Below are positions 33,605 through 40,837 of a stretch of 64,000 bases of DNA, one piece after another. A program made the translations under genes and the position numbers. The stretch is taken from positions 2,604,001 through 2,668,000 of the forward strand of contig NZ_CP147776.1 in NCBI RefSeq assembly GCF_037300705.1, read 5' to 3'. The stretch's first letter is position 1; every line of letters starts with the position of its first letter. The notes beneath the pieces are model-generated. The model ran no database searches. It saw nothing but the letters and a program-made list of their open reading frames with translations, and was not told the DNA's origin. This stretch comes from Massilia sp. W12. Its GTDB lineage: Bacteria; Pseudomonadota; Gammaproteobacteria; Burkholderiales; Burkholderiaceae_D.

Positions 33605-35032
33605 TTAAGTCTGAGCAGTCTGCCGGGCGGATTTTGCAGCGTGCTTTTCAAAAAACGCCAGCACTTTGGGTTCAGCCACATTGGTCAGATTGATGCGCAG
33701 GCGGGTGCTGGGTAATTGATGCGGCGAAAATAAAGCCCCTGGCGCCAATAAAATTCCCTGATCATGGGCTTTCAGCGCCAATTGATTCGTATCCGCTGCC
33801 GCATCCAGCCATAAAAACATGCCGGCGCAAGGGTCTTGTCCGATTGTAAAACCGGCTTTTTCCAAAGCGCGCAGGCTTTTTTGCCGGATCGATTGCAAGC
33901 GGTTGCGGATGCGCTCCACATGCTTGCGATACAGCCCTTCCGATAAAATTTTGTACACAATGCGCTCGCCCAATTCTGAGGATGTCAGCGAGGCCAATAC
34001 TTTGCGGTCTGTCAGCCTTTGTATGTGTTCCTGGGCAGCTGCAATAAACCCGACGCGTAAATTTGCCGCCAGCGTTTTGCCAAAGCTGCCCATATAAATC
34101 ACTCTTTGCAGCTGATCCAGGCTGGCCAGGCGGGTCGCGCTTTGCACTTGCACGCCTGGGTGCATATCGCAATAAATGTCATCTTCGACTAATAAAAAAT
34201 CATGTTTTTGCGCAAGTTGCAAAAGGCGGAAGGCTTTCGCCGGACTGAGTGAAAAGGATGTTGGATTGTGCAAAATCGAATTAATCACAAAAAAACGCGG
34301 CTGGTGCACTTGCGCCAAATGCTCTAATTGCGCCATGTCCGGGCCATCATGCAGGCGCGGTATGCCTATCACTTTCAAGCCCATCGCGGCAAACGAGCCA
34401 AACATTAAAAACCAGGCCGGATCATCGACAAAAACCGTGTCGCCCGGGCGGGCAAATTCGCGCGCGATCAAGTCGAGTCCTTGTGTAATGCCGGCTGTGG
34501 TCAGCACTTGCTGCGGCGGACAGGCGATTTCCAATTCGGCCAGCTTGAGTTGAAGCTGCTGCCGCAGCGGTAAATAGCCTTGCGGATGGCCGTAATGAAT
34601 CAGCGCTTCCAGGCTGGGTTGTTGAAATTTGCGCATCGCCTGCCCTAACAGTCCGGCATCGAGCCAATTGAGGGGCAACAGGCCGGATCCCGGCGCCATA
34701 CCAGCCGGGCCTTGATGAAACATGGCGCGCACCAGCCACACCACATCCATCTGCGGCGGGGCGGCCGGCAAGGTCAGCTGGCTGACCGATGTTTCGCGCG
34801 CCCGCACAAAAAAACCGGCCCCGCGCCTGGATTCCAGATAACCCCGTCCCACCAGCCTGTCATATGCTTGCACCACGGTTGCGCAAGAGACTTGATTTTG
34901 CTGGGCGAATTGGCGGATGGAGGGGAGCCGTGCGCCGCTGTGCAAAATTTTATCGTCAATCCGCACCATCAATTGCTGCACGATTTGCTCTGTTAAATTG
35001 CGGCCCTGCTTGTGTTGGAGTTCGATTTGCAT
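33605..35032 (-). CDS. MocR/PdxR-type transcriptional regulator (GntR HTH plus aminotransferase-like domain)
   Basis: 475 residues. Residues 1-75 form the winged helix of the GntR family (ARLPSIRQFAQQNQVSCATV, then GYLESRRGAGFFV). The rest is a fold type I aminotransferase domain with HNPTS, LVEDDIYCD and the PLP lysine in MGSFGKTLA (Lys319). MocR proteins sense PLP or an amino acid adduct and regulate nearby genes. It is transcribed away from the DUF2917 gene at 35195, with repeated GATAC/GTATC elements between them, so that gene is the likely target. The ligand is unknown. Confidence 0.88.
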   Translation of the reverse strand: MQIELQHKQGRNLTEQIVQQLMVRIDDKILHSGARLPSIRQFAQQNQVSCATVVQAYDRLVGRGYLESRRGAGFFVRARETSVSQLTLPAAPPQMDVVWLVRAMFHQGPAGMAPGSGLLPLNWLDAGLLGQAMRKFQQPSLEALIHYGHPQGYLPLRQQLQLKLAELEIACPPQQVLTTAGITQGLDLIAREFARPGDTVFVDDPAWFLMFGSFAAMGLKVIGIPRLHDGPDMAQLEHLAQVHQPRFFVINSILHNPTSFSLSPAKAFRLLQLAQKHDFLLVEDDIYCDMHPGVQVQSATRLASLDQLQRVIYMGSFGKTLAANLRVGFIAAAQEHIQRLTDRKVLASLTSSELGERIVYKILSEGLYRKHVERIRNRLQSIRQKSLRALEKAGFTIGQDPCAGMFLWLDAAADTNQLALKAHDQGILLAPGALFSPHQLPSTRLRINLTNVAEPKVLAFFEKHAAKSARQTAQT

Positions 35033-35053
35033 GGCTGTATTGCCTTGTTGATG

Positions 35054-35098
35054 GATACAGTATCTTGTTTATCCGGAAAAGTGTACTGCAACTGTATC
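35054..35098. promoter_or_regulatory. Probable MocR operator
   Basis: GATACAGTATC at 35054-35064 is a near-perfect palindrome, and its half GATACAGT is repeated inverted as ACTGTATC at 35091-35098, 29 bases away. The elements lie in the 162-base gap between the regulator and the divergent DUF2917 gene, where MocR regulators usually bind. That these are the binding sites is inference. Confidence 0.55.
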
Positions 35099-35194
35099 AG
35101 TGCCTGGCATTAGAATCAAGCTTGTCTCAACCCTTTTCATGTTTTCAAAAGCCGTCCGGCGCACGTAATCGCCGCCCGGCTCAAGGAGTAAGCC

Positions 35195-35590
35195 ATGCGC
35201 ACGCTATATGCCAATGATTCACTGGTGCTGTTATCCGGGCAATGCCTCTCACGCCGCAGCGCATCGCCCTTATGGTTGCGGGCGGAGTGTGGCCGTTTGT
35301 GGTTGACCGCCAGCGGTCTGAATGAGGATATCTGGTTGCAACCGGGAGAGAGCGTGATTCTGCCGCCCAATCCGCATCTGGTGGCGCAAACCGACGCCGG
35401 CATGGCGCGCCTGGATGCGCTTTCACCGCAAGCCTTGCAATACAGCGGGCAGACACTGTCCATGCTGCGCGCGCTCTTTCCGGATGGCAAAACATTGCGC
35501 ACTAAAGCATGGCTTTTTCCATATATCTTGAGGCGGGATGCAAGTTACAATACTGGCCACGTTACAAGCGCGGCGAATGGCGCCGCATGA
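35195..35590 (+). CDS. DUF2917 domain protein
   Basis: 131 residues with a strong ribosome site (AAGGAG, seven bases before the ATG). The pattern LWLRAECGRLWLTASGLNED followed by IWLQPGESVILPP is the small beta-barrel, cupin-like DUF2917 signature. No catalytic residues are obvious. Pairing with a divergent MocR regulator is a recurrent arrangement in Burkholderiales as far as I recall; the role is unknown. The last 35 residues lose the domain pattern. Confidence 0.75.
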   Translation: MRTLYANDSLVLLSGQCLSRRSASPLWLRAECGRLWLTASGLNEDIWLQPGESVILPPNPHLVAQTDAGMARLDALSPQALQYSGQTLSMLRALFPDGKTLRTKAWLFPYILRRDASYNTGHVTSAANGAA

Positions 35591-35635
35591 TTGTTGCGCC
35601 GGCCTTCGATGACCTATTTTCATATTGAGGAACAA

Positions 35636-36094
35636 ATGTCCTGTTACGAAAAACTGCAAGCTCTGGGAATTTCTCTTCCTGCCGTGGCGACGCCTGCGGC
35701 GGCCTATGTGATGTATGCGCAGACCGGCAATACCGTGTTTTTGTCCGGCCACATTGCGAAAAAAGATGGCCAGGTTTGGGTCGGGCAGCTCGGGCGCGAT
35801 ATGCAGACTGAAGAAGGCAAGCAGGCTGCGCGCGCGGTGGCGATTGATTTGCTGGCGACCTTGCAAGCTGCTTGCGGCGGTGATTTGACGCGCGTTGCGC
35901 GCATCGTCAAGCTCACCAGCCTGGTGAATTCCACCAGTGAATTCACGGAACATCATCTGGTGACCAATGGCGCCTCGGAACTGTTGGCGGAAGTCTTTGG
36001 CGAAGCCGGCAAGCATGCCCGCGCGGCGTTCGGCGTGGCGCAATTGCCGCTGGGTTCTTGCGTTGAAATTGAAATGATCGTTGAAATCCGTTGA
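35636..36094 (+). CDS. RidA (YjgF/UK114) family protein
   Basis: 152 residues from the ATG at 35636, which has GAGGAA five bases upstream; the frame is open 15 codons further back. The family deaminates reactive enamine/imine intermediates of PLP enzymes. Seen are the FLSGHIAKKDGQVWVGQLG strand-turn region, ARAVAIDLLATLQAACGGDLTRVARIVKL and the C-terminal AAFGVAQLPLGSCVEIEMIVEI. The length and the RVARIVKL/VNST pattern place it in the longer RidA subgroup near Atu1372-type proteins. It sits upstream of an aminotransferase, which suits a role in clearing its by-products. Confidence 0.85.
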   Translation: MSCYEKLQALGISLPAVATPAAAYVMYAQTGNTVFLSGHIAKKDGQVWVGQLGRDMQTEEGKQAARAVAIDLLATLQAACGGDLTRVARIVKLTSLVNSTSEFTEHHLVTNGASELLAEVFGEAGKHARAAFGVAQLPLGSCVEIEMIVEIR

Positions 36095-36106
36095 TAGGTT
36101 ACACTT

Positions 36107-36144
36107 GCAAAAGCGGAATTTTCCTGTAAAAAATCCGCTTTTGC
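36107..36144 (+). terminator. Terminator after the RidA gene
   Basis: GCAAAAGCGGA at 36107-36117 pairs perfectly with TCCGCTTTTGC at 36134-36144, with further T-A pairs inside the loop. It begins 12 bases after the stop; the T-stretch within the 3' arm gives a partial U-run. Confidence 0.65.
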
Positions 36145-36275
36145 ACTGCAGACGCTACCAGCCGTCAGCCGTGCCGCAGCCATAAGCTGCTCACTTGATT
36201 GCGCTTTTTGCATTGTGCATAAAGGCACGGATGGCTGACAGGCAGACATCCATAACAGACAGACCCGGGATCCGT

Positions 36276-37475
36276 ATGAGAATTGAAAACCAAAACCCTA
36301 TCGATTGGCGCTTTTCCGAACGTGCAGCACAACTGCAAAGCTCGTTTATCCGCGAAATTCTGAAAGTCACGCAGCGCCCTGAAATCACCTCGTTTGCCGG
36401 CGGCCTGCCCTCGCCTGCCACCTTCCCGGTGGAAGTGATGCGCGCGGCGTTTGACAAAGTGCTGTCAGAACAAGGCAAAGTCTCCCTGCAATATGGCCCC
36501 ACCGACGGCTACCCGCTGTTGCGTGAATGGATTGCCAATTCGCTCTCCACGCCTGACAGCAAAATCCTGCCGGAACAAGTTTTAATGACCTCCGGCTCGC
36601 AACAAGCCTTGGATTTGCTGGGCAAGGTGCTGATTGACGAAGGCAGCAAGGTTTTGGTGGAAACGCCAAGCTATCTGGGCGCCCTGCAAGCTTTCTCAGT
36701 GTATCGTCCGAATTTTGTGTCGGTGGCGACCGATGAACACGGTTTGGCCCCGCAATCGCTGCCGGCGATTGCTGACGGCGCCCGCCTGCTGTATGCGCTG
36801 CCGAATTTCCAAAACCCGACTGGCCGCAGCTTGTCGCTGGCGCGGCGTCAGGAATTGGTTGAAACTTGCGCCCGCCTTGGTTTGCCCTTGATTGAAGATG
36901 ATCCCTACGGCGCTTTGAATTATCGTGGCGAACCGGCCCCGAAGCTGCTGAATATGAATCCGGATGGCGTGATTTATATGGGGTCTTTCTCCAAGGTGCT
37001 CACGCCCGGCATCCGTCTGGGTTATGTGGTGGCCCCGCTGCCGCTGGCGCGCCGTCTGGAGCTGGCCAAGCAAGCCACCGATTTGCACACCGCGCAATTG
37101 ACGCAGATGGTGGTGTACGAAGTGGTCAAGGATGGCTTCCTGTCGCAGCATATTCCGACCATCCGCAAGCTGTATGGCGACCAATGTCAGGTCATGCTCA
37201 ATTCCATCGAGCAGTATTTCCCTGAAGGCGTGCAATGGACCAGGCCGGAAGGCGGCATGTTCATCTGGGTCACGCTGCCGGAACAGATCGACGCCATGAA
37301 ATTGCTCGACCGCGCGCTGGAAAACAATATCGCCTTTGTGCCGGGTGCGCCGTTCTATGCCAATGAACCGGCGAAAAACACTTTCCGCTTGAGCTTTGTG
37401 ACGGTGCCGCCGGAAAAAATCCGCGCCGGTATCGAAGTGCTGGGTCGCCTGATCAAGGAAATGATGGCGGCATAA
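36276..37475 (+). CDS. PLP-dependent aminotransferase (2-aminoadipate/MocR-like class I)
   Basis: 399 residues from the ATG at 36276 (MRIENQNPIDW); the open frame begins 27 codons earlier, but those residues do not look conserved. Motifs are SFAGGLPSPATFP, LQYGPTDGYPLLREW, the NFQNPTGRSL substrate-binding segment, the aspartate in LIEDDPYG, the PLP lysine in MGSFSKVLTPG (Lys240) and LSFVTVPPEKI. This matches stand-alone aminotransferases related to MocR regulators, such as 2-aminoadipate transaminase LysN; the true amino donor is not determined. It follows the RidA gene after a terminator, so it has its own promoter. Confidence 0.85.
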   Translation: MRIENQNPIDWRFSERAAQLQSSFIREILKVTQRPEITSFAGGLPSPATFPVEVMRAAFDKVLSEQGKVSLQYGPTDGYPLLREWIANSLSTPDSKILPEQVLMTSGSQQALDLLGKVLIDEGSKVLVETPSYLGALQAFSVYRPNFVSVATDEHGLAPQSLPAIADGARLLYALPNFQNPTGRSLSLARRQELVETCARLGLPLIEDDPYGALNYRGEPAPKLLNMNPDGVIYMGSFSKVLTPGIRLGYVVAPLPLARRLELAKQATDLHTAQLTQMVVYEVVKDGFLSQHIPTIRKLYGDQCQVMLNSIEQYFPEGVQWTRPEGGMFIWVTLPEQIDAMKLLDRALENNIAFVPGAPFYANEPAKNTFRLSFVTVPPEKIRAGIEVLGRLIKEMMAA

Positions 37476-37503
37476 GCGAGCAGCAAAAAAAAGCATGCTT
37501 ATC

Positions 37504-37529
37504 AAACCGGGCCAGATGGCCCGGTTTTT
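37504..37529 (+). terminator. Strong intrinsic terminator after the aminotransferase gene
   Basis: AAACCGGGCC at 37504-37513 and GGCCCGGTTT at 37518-37527 form a perfect 10-bp stem with a four-base loop, followed by more T residues. Confidence 0.9.
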
Positions 37530-37641
37530 GTTGCTGGCTGACAGCAAAAAGATATTTTTAAATCTATTCCTTTGTATTCAAGCAATGCCATGGTTCACAA
37601 TCAGGATTGCGCCCTGCCCTCCCCAATCTAAGGACTGAAGT

Positions 37642-39738
37642 ATGAACAAATCCGGCATGCGTCTGCTTTGTCTGCTTGCGACCATTCCCATCAGCGCCGC
37701 ATATGCGCAACATGATGAAGAAGATGATTTGGAAAAAGTCTATGGTAACAAAGCCTTGGTCAGCATTGCGACAGGCAGCAAGCAGCAATTAGCGCTGGCG
37801 CCGGCAATCACGAGTGTGCTGACCTCGCGCGATTTTCAAGCCATGGGGTTGACCGATCTGGATCAGGCCTTGGCGGCAATTCCCGGTTTGCATGTTTCCC
37901 GTTCTTCTATTCTGGATGAACCGCTGTTTACGATGCGCGGCATTTCCCATGCTTTAGCGCCGCACGTCTTGTTGCTGCAAGATGGCTTGCCCTTGTCAAT
38001 GTCATTTACCGGCTCCAAAAACACCACCTGGGTCGATTACCCGCTTAACAATGTGGCGCGGATTGAAGTCATTCGCGGCCCCGGTTCTGCTTTATACGGG
38101 GCGGACGCGTTTTCCGGCGTGGTGAATATCATCACCAAAAAAGGGGCGGATAAAAAAGGGTTTGAAGCCGGTTTGCGGCACAGCAATGATAAGCGGAAAA
38201 GCATTTGGCTAAACGCCGGCGCCATATGGGGCGACTGGGCGACAGCCGGCTATCTGCGCATAGGTGAGAACGGCCGCCGCGAGCGCTTGATTGATGTCGA
38301 TGGGCAATTGTTGCGCGATCGGCAAAGCGGCAGCAACGCCAGCCTGGCGCCGGGCTTTGTCAACGATAACAGCCGTGCGCTGGATATCAATCTGAGTGCG
38401 CAAAACCAGGCCTGGACGCTGTTGTTTGATTTTCGCCAGCGGCGCGATATTGGAACCGGGGCCGGCGTCGGCCCCGCGCTCGACCCTGTGGGGCGCATCA
38501 CGGGTGAAATGCTGCGCGCCTCAGCGCGCTGGAAGGCGGTGCTTGACAGCAATGCCCACTGGGAGCTGGAATGGCAGGCGGCCTTCAGCAAAAACAAGCA
38601 AATCATCAACCGCGATCTGGTGTTATACCCGCCCGGCGCGCGTTTTCCAACCGGCGTTTTTCCAAACGGGATGACGGGGCATCCTGATGTGTTTGAAAGA
38701 CATGCGCTGCTCAGCGCCCACCTGCAGTATTCCGGCTGGGAAAATCACAGATTGCGCTTAGCCAGCGGTTTTGAAGACCATCATTTATATGAGACGCGCA
38801 CAATTAAAAACTATGAATTCAATGCGCTCGGGATCCCGGTTCCGGTTGGCCAAGCCCGCGATTACAGCCTCAAACAACCCTTTTTGATGCCGCAGCGCCG
38901 CCGCTTGCACTATGTGTATGCGCAGGATGAATGGAATTTGCATCAGGGCTGGAATTTAACCTCTGGCATCCGGCATGACGCCTATTCAGATTTTGGCGCC
39001 AGCACCAATTTGCGCATGGCGCTGGTGTGGGCTGCGCGGCGCGATATGACCTTCAAATTTTTGTATGGCACGGCTTTTCGCGCCCCCTCGTTTAACGAGG
39101 CGTATTCCATCAATAATCCGGTGAATCGGGGCAATCCGGCCTTGCGCCCGGAACGCATCAGCACGCTGGAAGGCGGTTTTAACTGGCAAGCCACTGATTT
39201 ATTGCAAACCACGGTGAATCTGTATGCCTATCGGATGAAAGATATGATTTTGTCGCAAGCCAATCCGGCGCCCGGGATAGGCAGCACGTTTCAAAACGCC
39301 GGACGCGCCCATGGCAAGGGGCTGGAGATGGAAGCGGTGTGGGATAACAAGCGCGACTGGCGTTTGAGCGCACATTATTCCTATCAGCGTGCGATTGATG
39401 ATGTGAATCAACGTCCGATCCCCTATTTACCCCAACACCGTCTGTATCTGCGCACCGAGTGGCAAGGCTGGAACCAATGGCGTCTGGGGGCGCAGGCCAA
39501 TGGCGTTTTCAAACGCGCGCGCGCAGCGCAAGACAACCGGCCCGCCATCGCCAACTACCATACGCTTGATTTATCGCTGCGCCGCAAGTTTGCGCATGGC
39601 AGCTGGGATCTTGCTTTGCTGTTGACCAATCTTGGCAATGCCGACGCGCGCGACCCTTCCAGCGCTCCTGGCGTGCTGCCAAATGACTATCCCCTGGCCG
39701 GGCGCGCTTTTGCGCTTGAAATATCGCACCACTTTTAA
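37642..39738 (+). CDS. TonB-dependent outer membrane receptor
   Basis: 698 residues with a signal peptide ending near AYAQ and an AAGGACTGA ribosome site. The plug domain is visible (ITSVLTSRDFQAMGLTDLDQ, TMRGISHALAPHVLLLQDG, RIEVIRGPGSALYGADAFSGVVNIITKK), followed by a beta barrel that ends in aromatic Phe (LEISHHF), as expected for BamA-inserted proteins. Family members import siderophores, vitamin B12 or carbohydrates using TonB energy. No TonB box is obvious after the leader. Upstream of a periplasmic binding protein and a histidine kinase, it may bring in the ligand of that sensory module. Confidence 0.93.
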   Translation: MNKSGMRLLCLLATIPISAAYAQHDEEDDLEKVYGNKALVSIATGSKQQLALAPAITSVLTSRDFQAMGLTDLDQALAAIPGLHVSRSSILDEPLFTMRGISHALAPHVLLLQDGLPLSMSFTGSKNTTWVDYPLNNVARIEVIRGPGSALYGADAFSGVVNIITKKGADKKGFEAGLRHSNDKRKSIWLNAGAIWGDWATAGYLRIGENGRRERLIDVDGQLLRDRQSGSNASLAPGFVNDNSRALDINLSAQNQAWTLLFDFRQRRDIGTGAGVGPALDPVGRITGEMLRASARWKAVLDSNAHWELEWQAAFSKNKQIINRDLVLYPPGARFPTGVFPNGMTGHPDVFERHALLSAHLQYSGWENHRLRLASGFEDHHLYETRTIKNYEFNALGIPVPVGQARDYSLKQPFLMPQRRRLHYVYAQDEWNLHQGWNLTSGIRHDAYSDFGASTNLRMALVWAARRDMTFKFLYGTAFRAPSFNEAYSINNPVNRGNPALRPERISTLEGGFNWQATDLLQTTVNLYAYRMKDMILSQANPAPGIGSTFQNAGRAHGKGLEMEAVWDNKRDWRLSAHYSYQRAIDDVNQRPIPYLPQHRLYLRTEWQGWNQWRLGAQANGVFKRARAAQDNRPAIANYHTLDLSLRRKFAHGSWDLALLLTNLGNADARDPSSAPGVLPNDYPLAGRAFALEISHHF

Positions 39739-39833
39739 GTTTGTAACAGACAGCATGCCAGACTTCGTTTTCCTTTGCCTTCAGTTAAGATTGCCGCATG
39801 GCAATCCTTATCTGTATGCACAAGGGGTGTGTG

Positions 39834-40829
39834 ATGATTGGTGAATTGGTCAGCATGAAACAGTGGACGCGGCGCGGCAGGAGCTGCGCATCGCGTGCGC
39901 TGCATGCTGCGCTGCTGCTGTGTCTGATGTTTTTTTGCTGTCAGGCCCTGGCGCAAAAAGCCATGCAAAACCACGGCATTGTGATTCTCTATCCGGATAT
40001 TGCCGATCCCTACCGCAGCGTATTCGTGCGCATTATCGATGGCATTGAAGAAAAATTGCAAAGCAAGGCGCCGCAAATGGCAGTCAGCAGCAATGCCAAT
40101 CCAGCCGATGTGAATGAATTTTTGCAAAAGCAAAACGCTAAACTGGTGATCGCACTGGGCCGGCAAGGCTTGCGCCAGGCGCGTCAGTTGAATAAAGACT
40201 ATGCCGTGCTGGTAGGCGGTGTGCTGGTTGGAAATGAGGCGGAAGTCAAAAATCTGACGGTGCACTCCCTGGCCCCAGACCCGGCGCTATTATTTTTGCG
40301 CTTAAAAAGCCTGTCGCCAAACGCCAAGCGCATCACGGTGATTTACGATCCAAAACAGAATGACTGGCTGATCAAGCTGGCGCGCACCGCAGCCCGCGCC
40401 CAGGGCATGGAATTGCATGCGGTGGAAGCGGCGGATTTGAAAAGCGCGGTCTCGCGCTATCAAGAGTTTTTCAGTACCGCCGAATCCGGCCGCGATGCGC
40501 TCTGGCTGCCACACGACAACACCACCGTGCAGGAATCGGCGATTTTGCCGCTGGTCTTGCGCAGCGCCTGGGATAAGAGTCTGGCAGTGTTTTCCAGCAC
40601 GCTCTCGCATGTCGAAAAAGGCATTTTATTTTCACTCTACCCGGATAATCAGGAAATCGGCCGCTCGCTTGCCTTAGCTGCGCGCAACCGTTTGAGCAAT
40701 CCCGGCAAGGATCAGATTCTACCAACCCGCGAAGTGCTGTCCGCGCTCAACACCAGCACCGCCAGCCATCTTGGCATCAGCATCACGAACCGCAGACAGC
40801 AGTTCGATATGCTTTTCCCAGAACAATGA
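39834..40829 (+). CDS. Periplasmic ABC-type substrate-binding-like protein
   Basis: 331 residues from the ATG at 39834 (AAGGGGTG eight bases upstream); ATGs at 39798 and 39855 are alternatives. A signal peptide (ALHAALLLCLMFFCCQALAQ) is followed by two alpha/beta lobes resembling the ABC substrate-binding family PF04392: AKLVIALGRQGLRQARQ, AKRITVIYDPKQN, REVLSAL. No permease or ATPase gene is near. Its stop codon overlaps the first possible start of the histidine kinase gene as ATGA, so the protein is probably a sensory partner that hands a ligand signal to the kinase. Ligand unknown. Confidence 0.8.
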   Translation: MIGELVSMKQWTRRGRSCASRALHAALLLCLMFFCCQALAQKAMQNHGIVILYPDIADPYRSVFVRIIDGIEEKLQSKAPQMAVSSNANPADVNEFLQKQNAKLVIALGRQGLRQARQLNKDYAVLVGGVLVGNEAEVKNLTVHSLAPDPALLFLRLKSLSPNAKRITVIYDPKQNDWLIKLARTAARAQGMELHAVEAADLKSAVSRYQEFFSTAESGRDALWLPHDNTTVQESAILPLVLRSAWDKSLAVFSSTLSHVEKGILFSLYPDNQEIGRSLALAARNRLSNPGKDQILPTREVLSALNTSTASHLGISITNRRQQFDMLFPEQ

Positions 40830-40837
40830 GGCATATC

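Noticed and set aside
40826-40837. Alternative start of the histidine kinase at the ATGA overlap
   Set aside because: Possible, but GAGG is six bases before the ATG at 40838, which better fits a ribosome site; the first start is mentioned in the gene entry.
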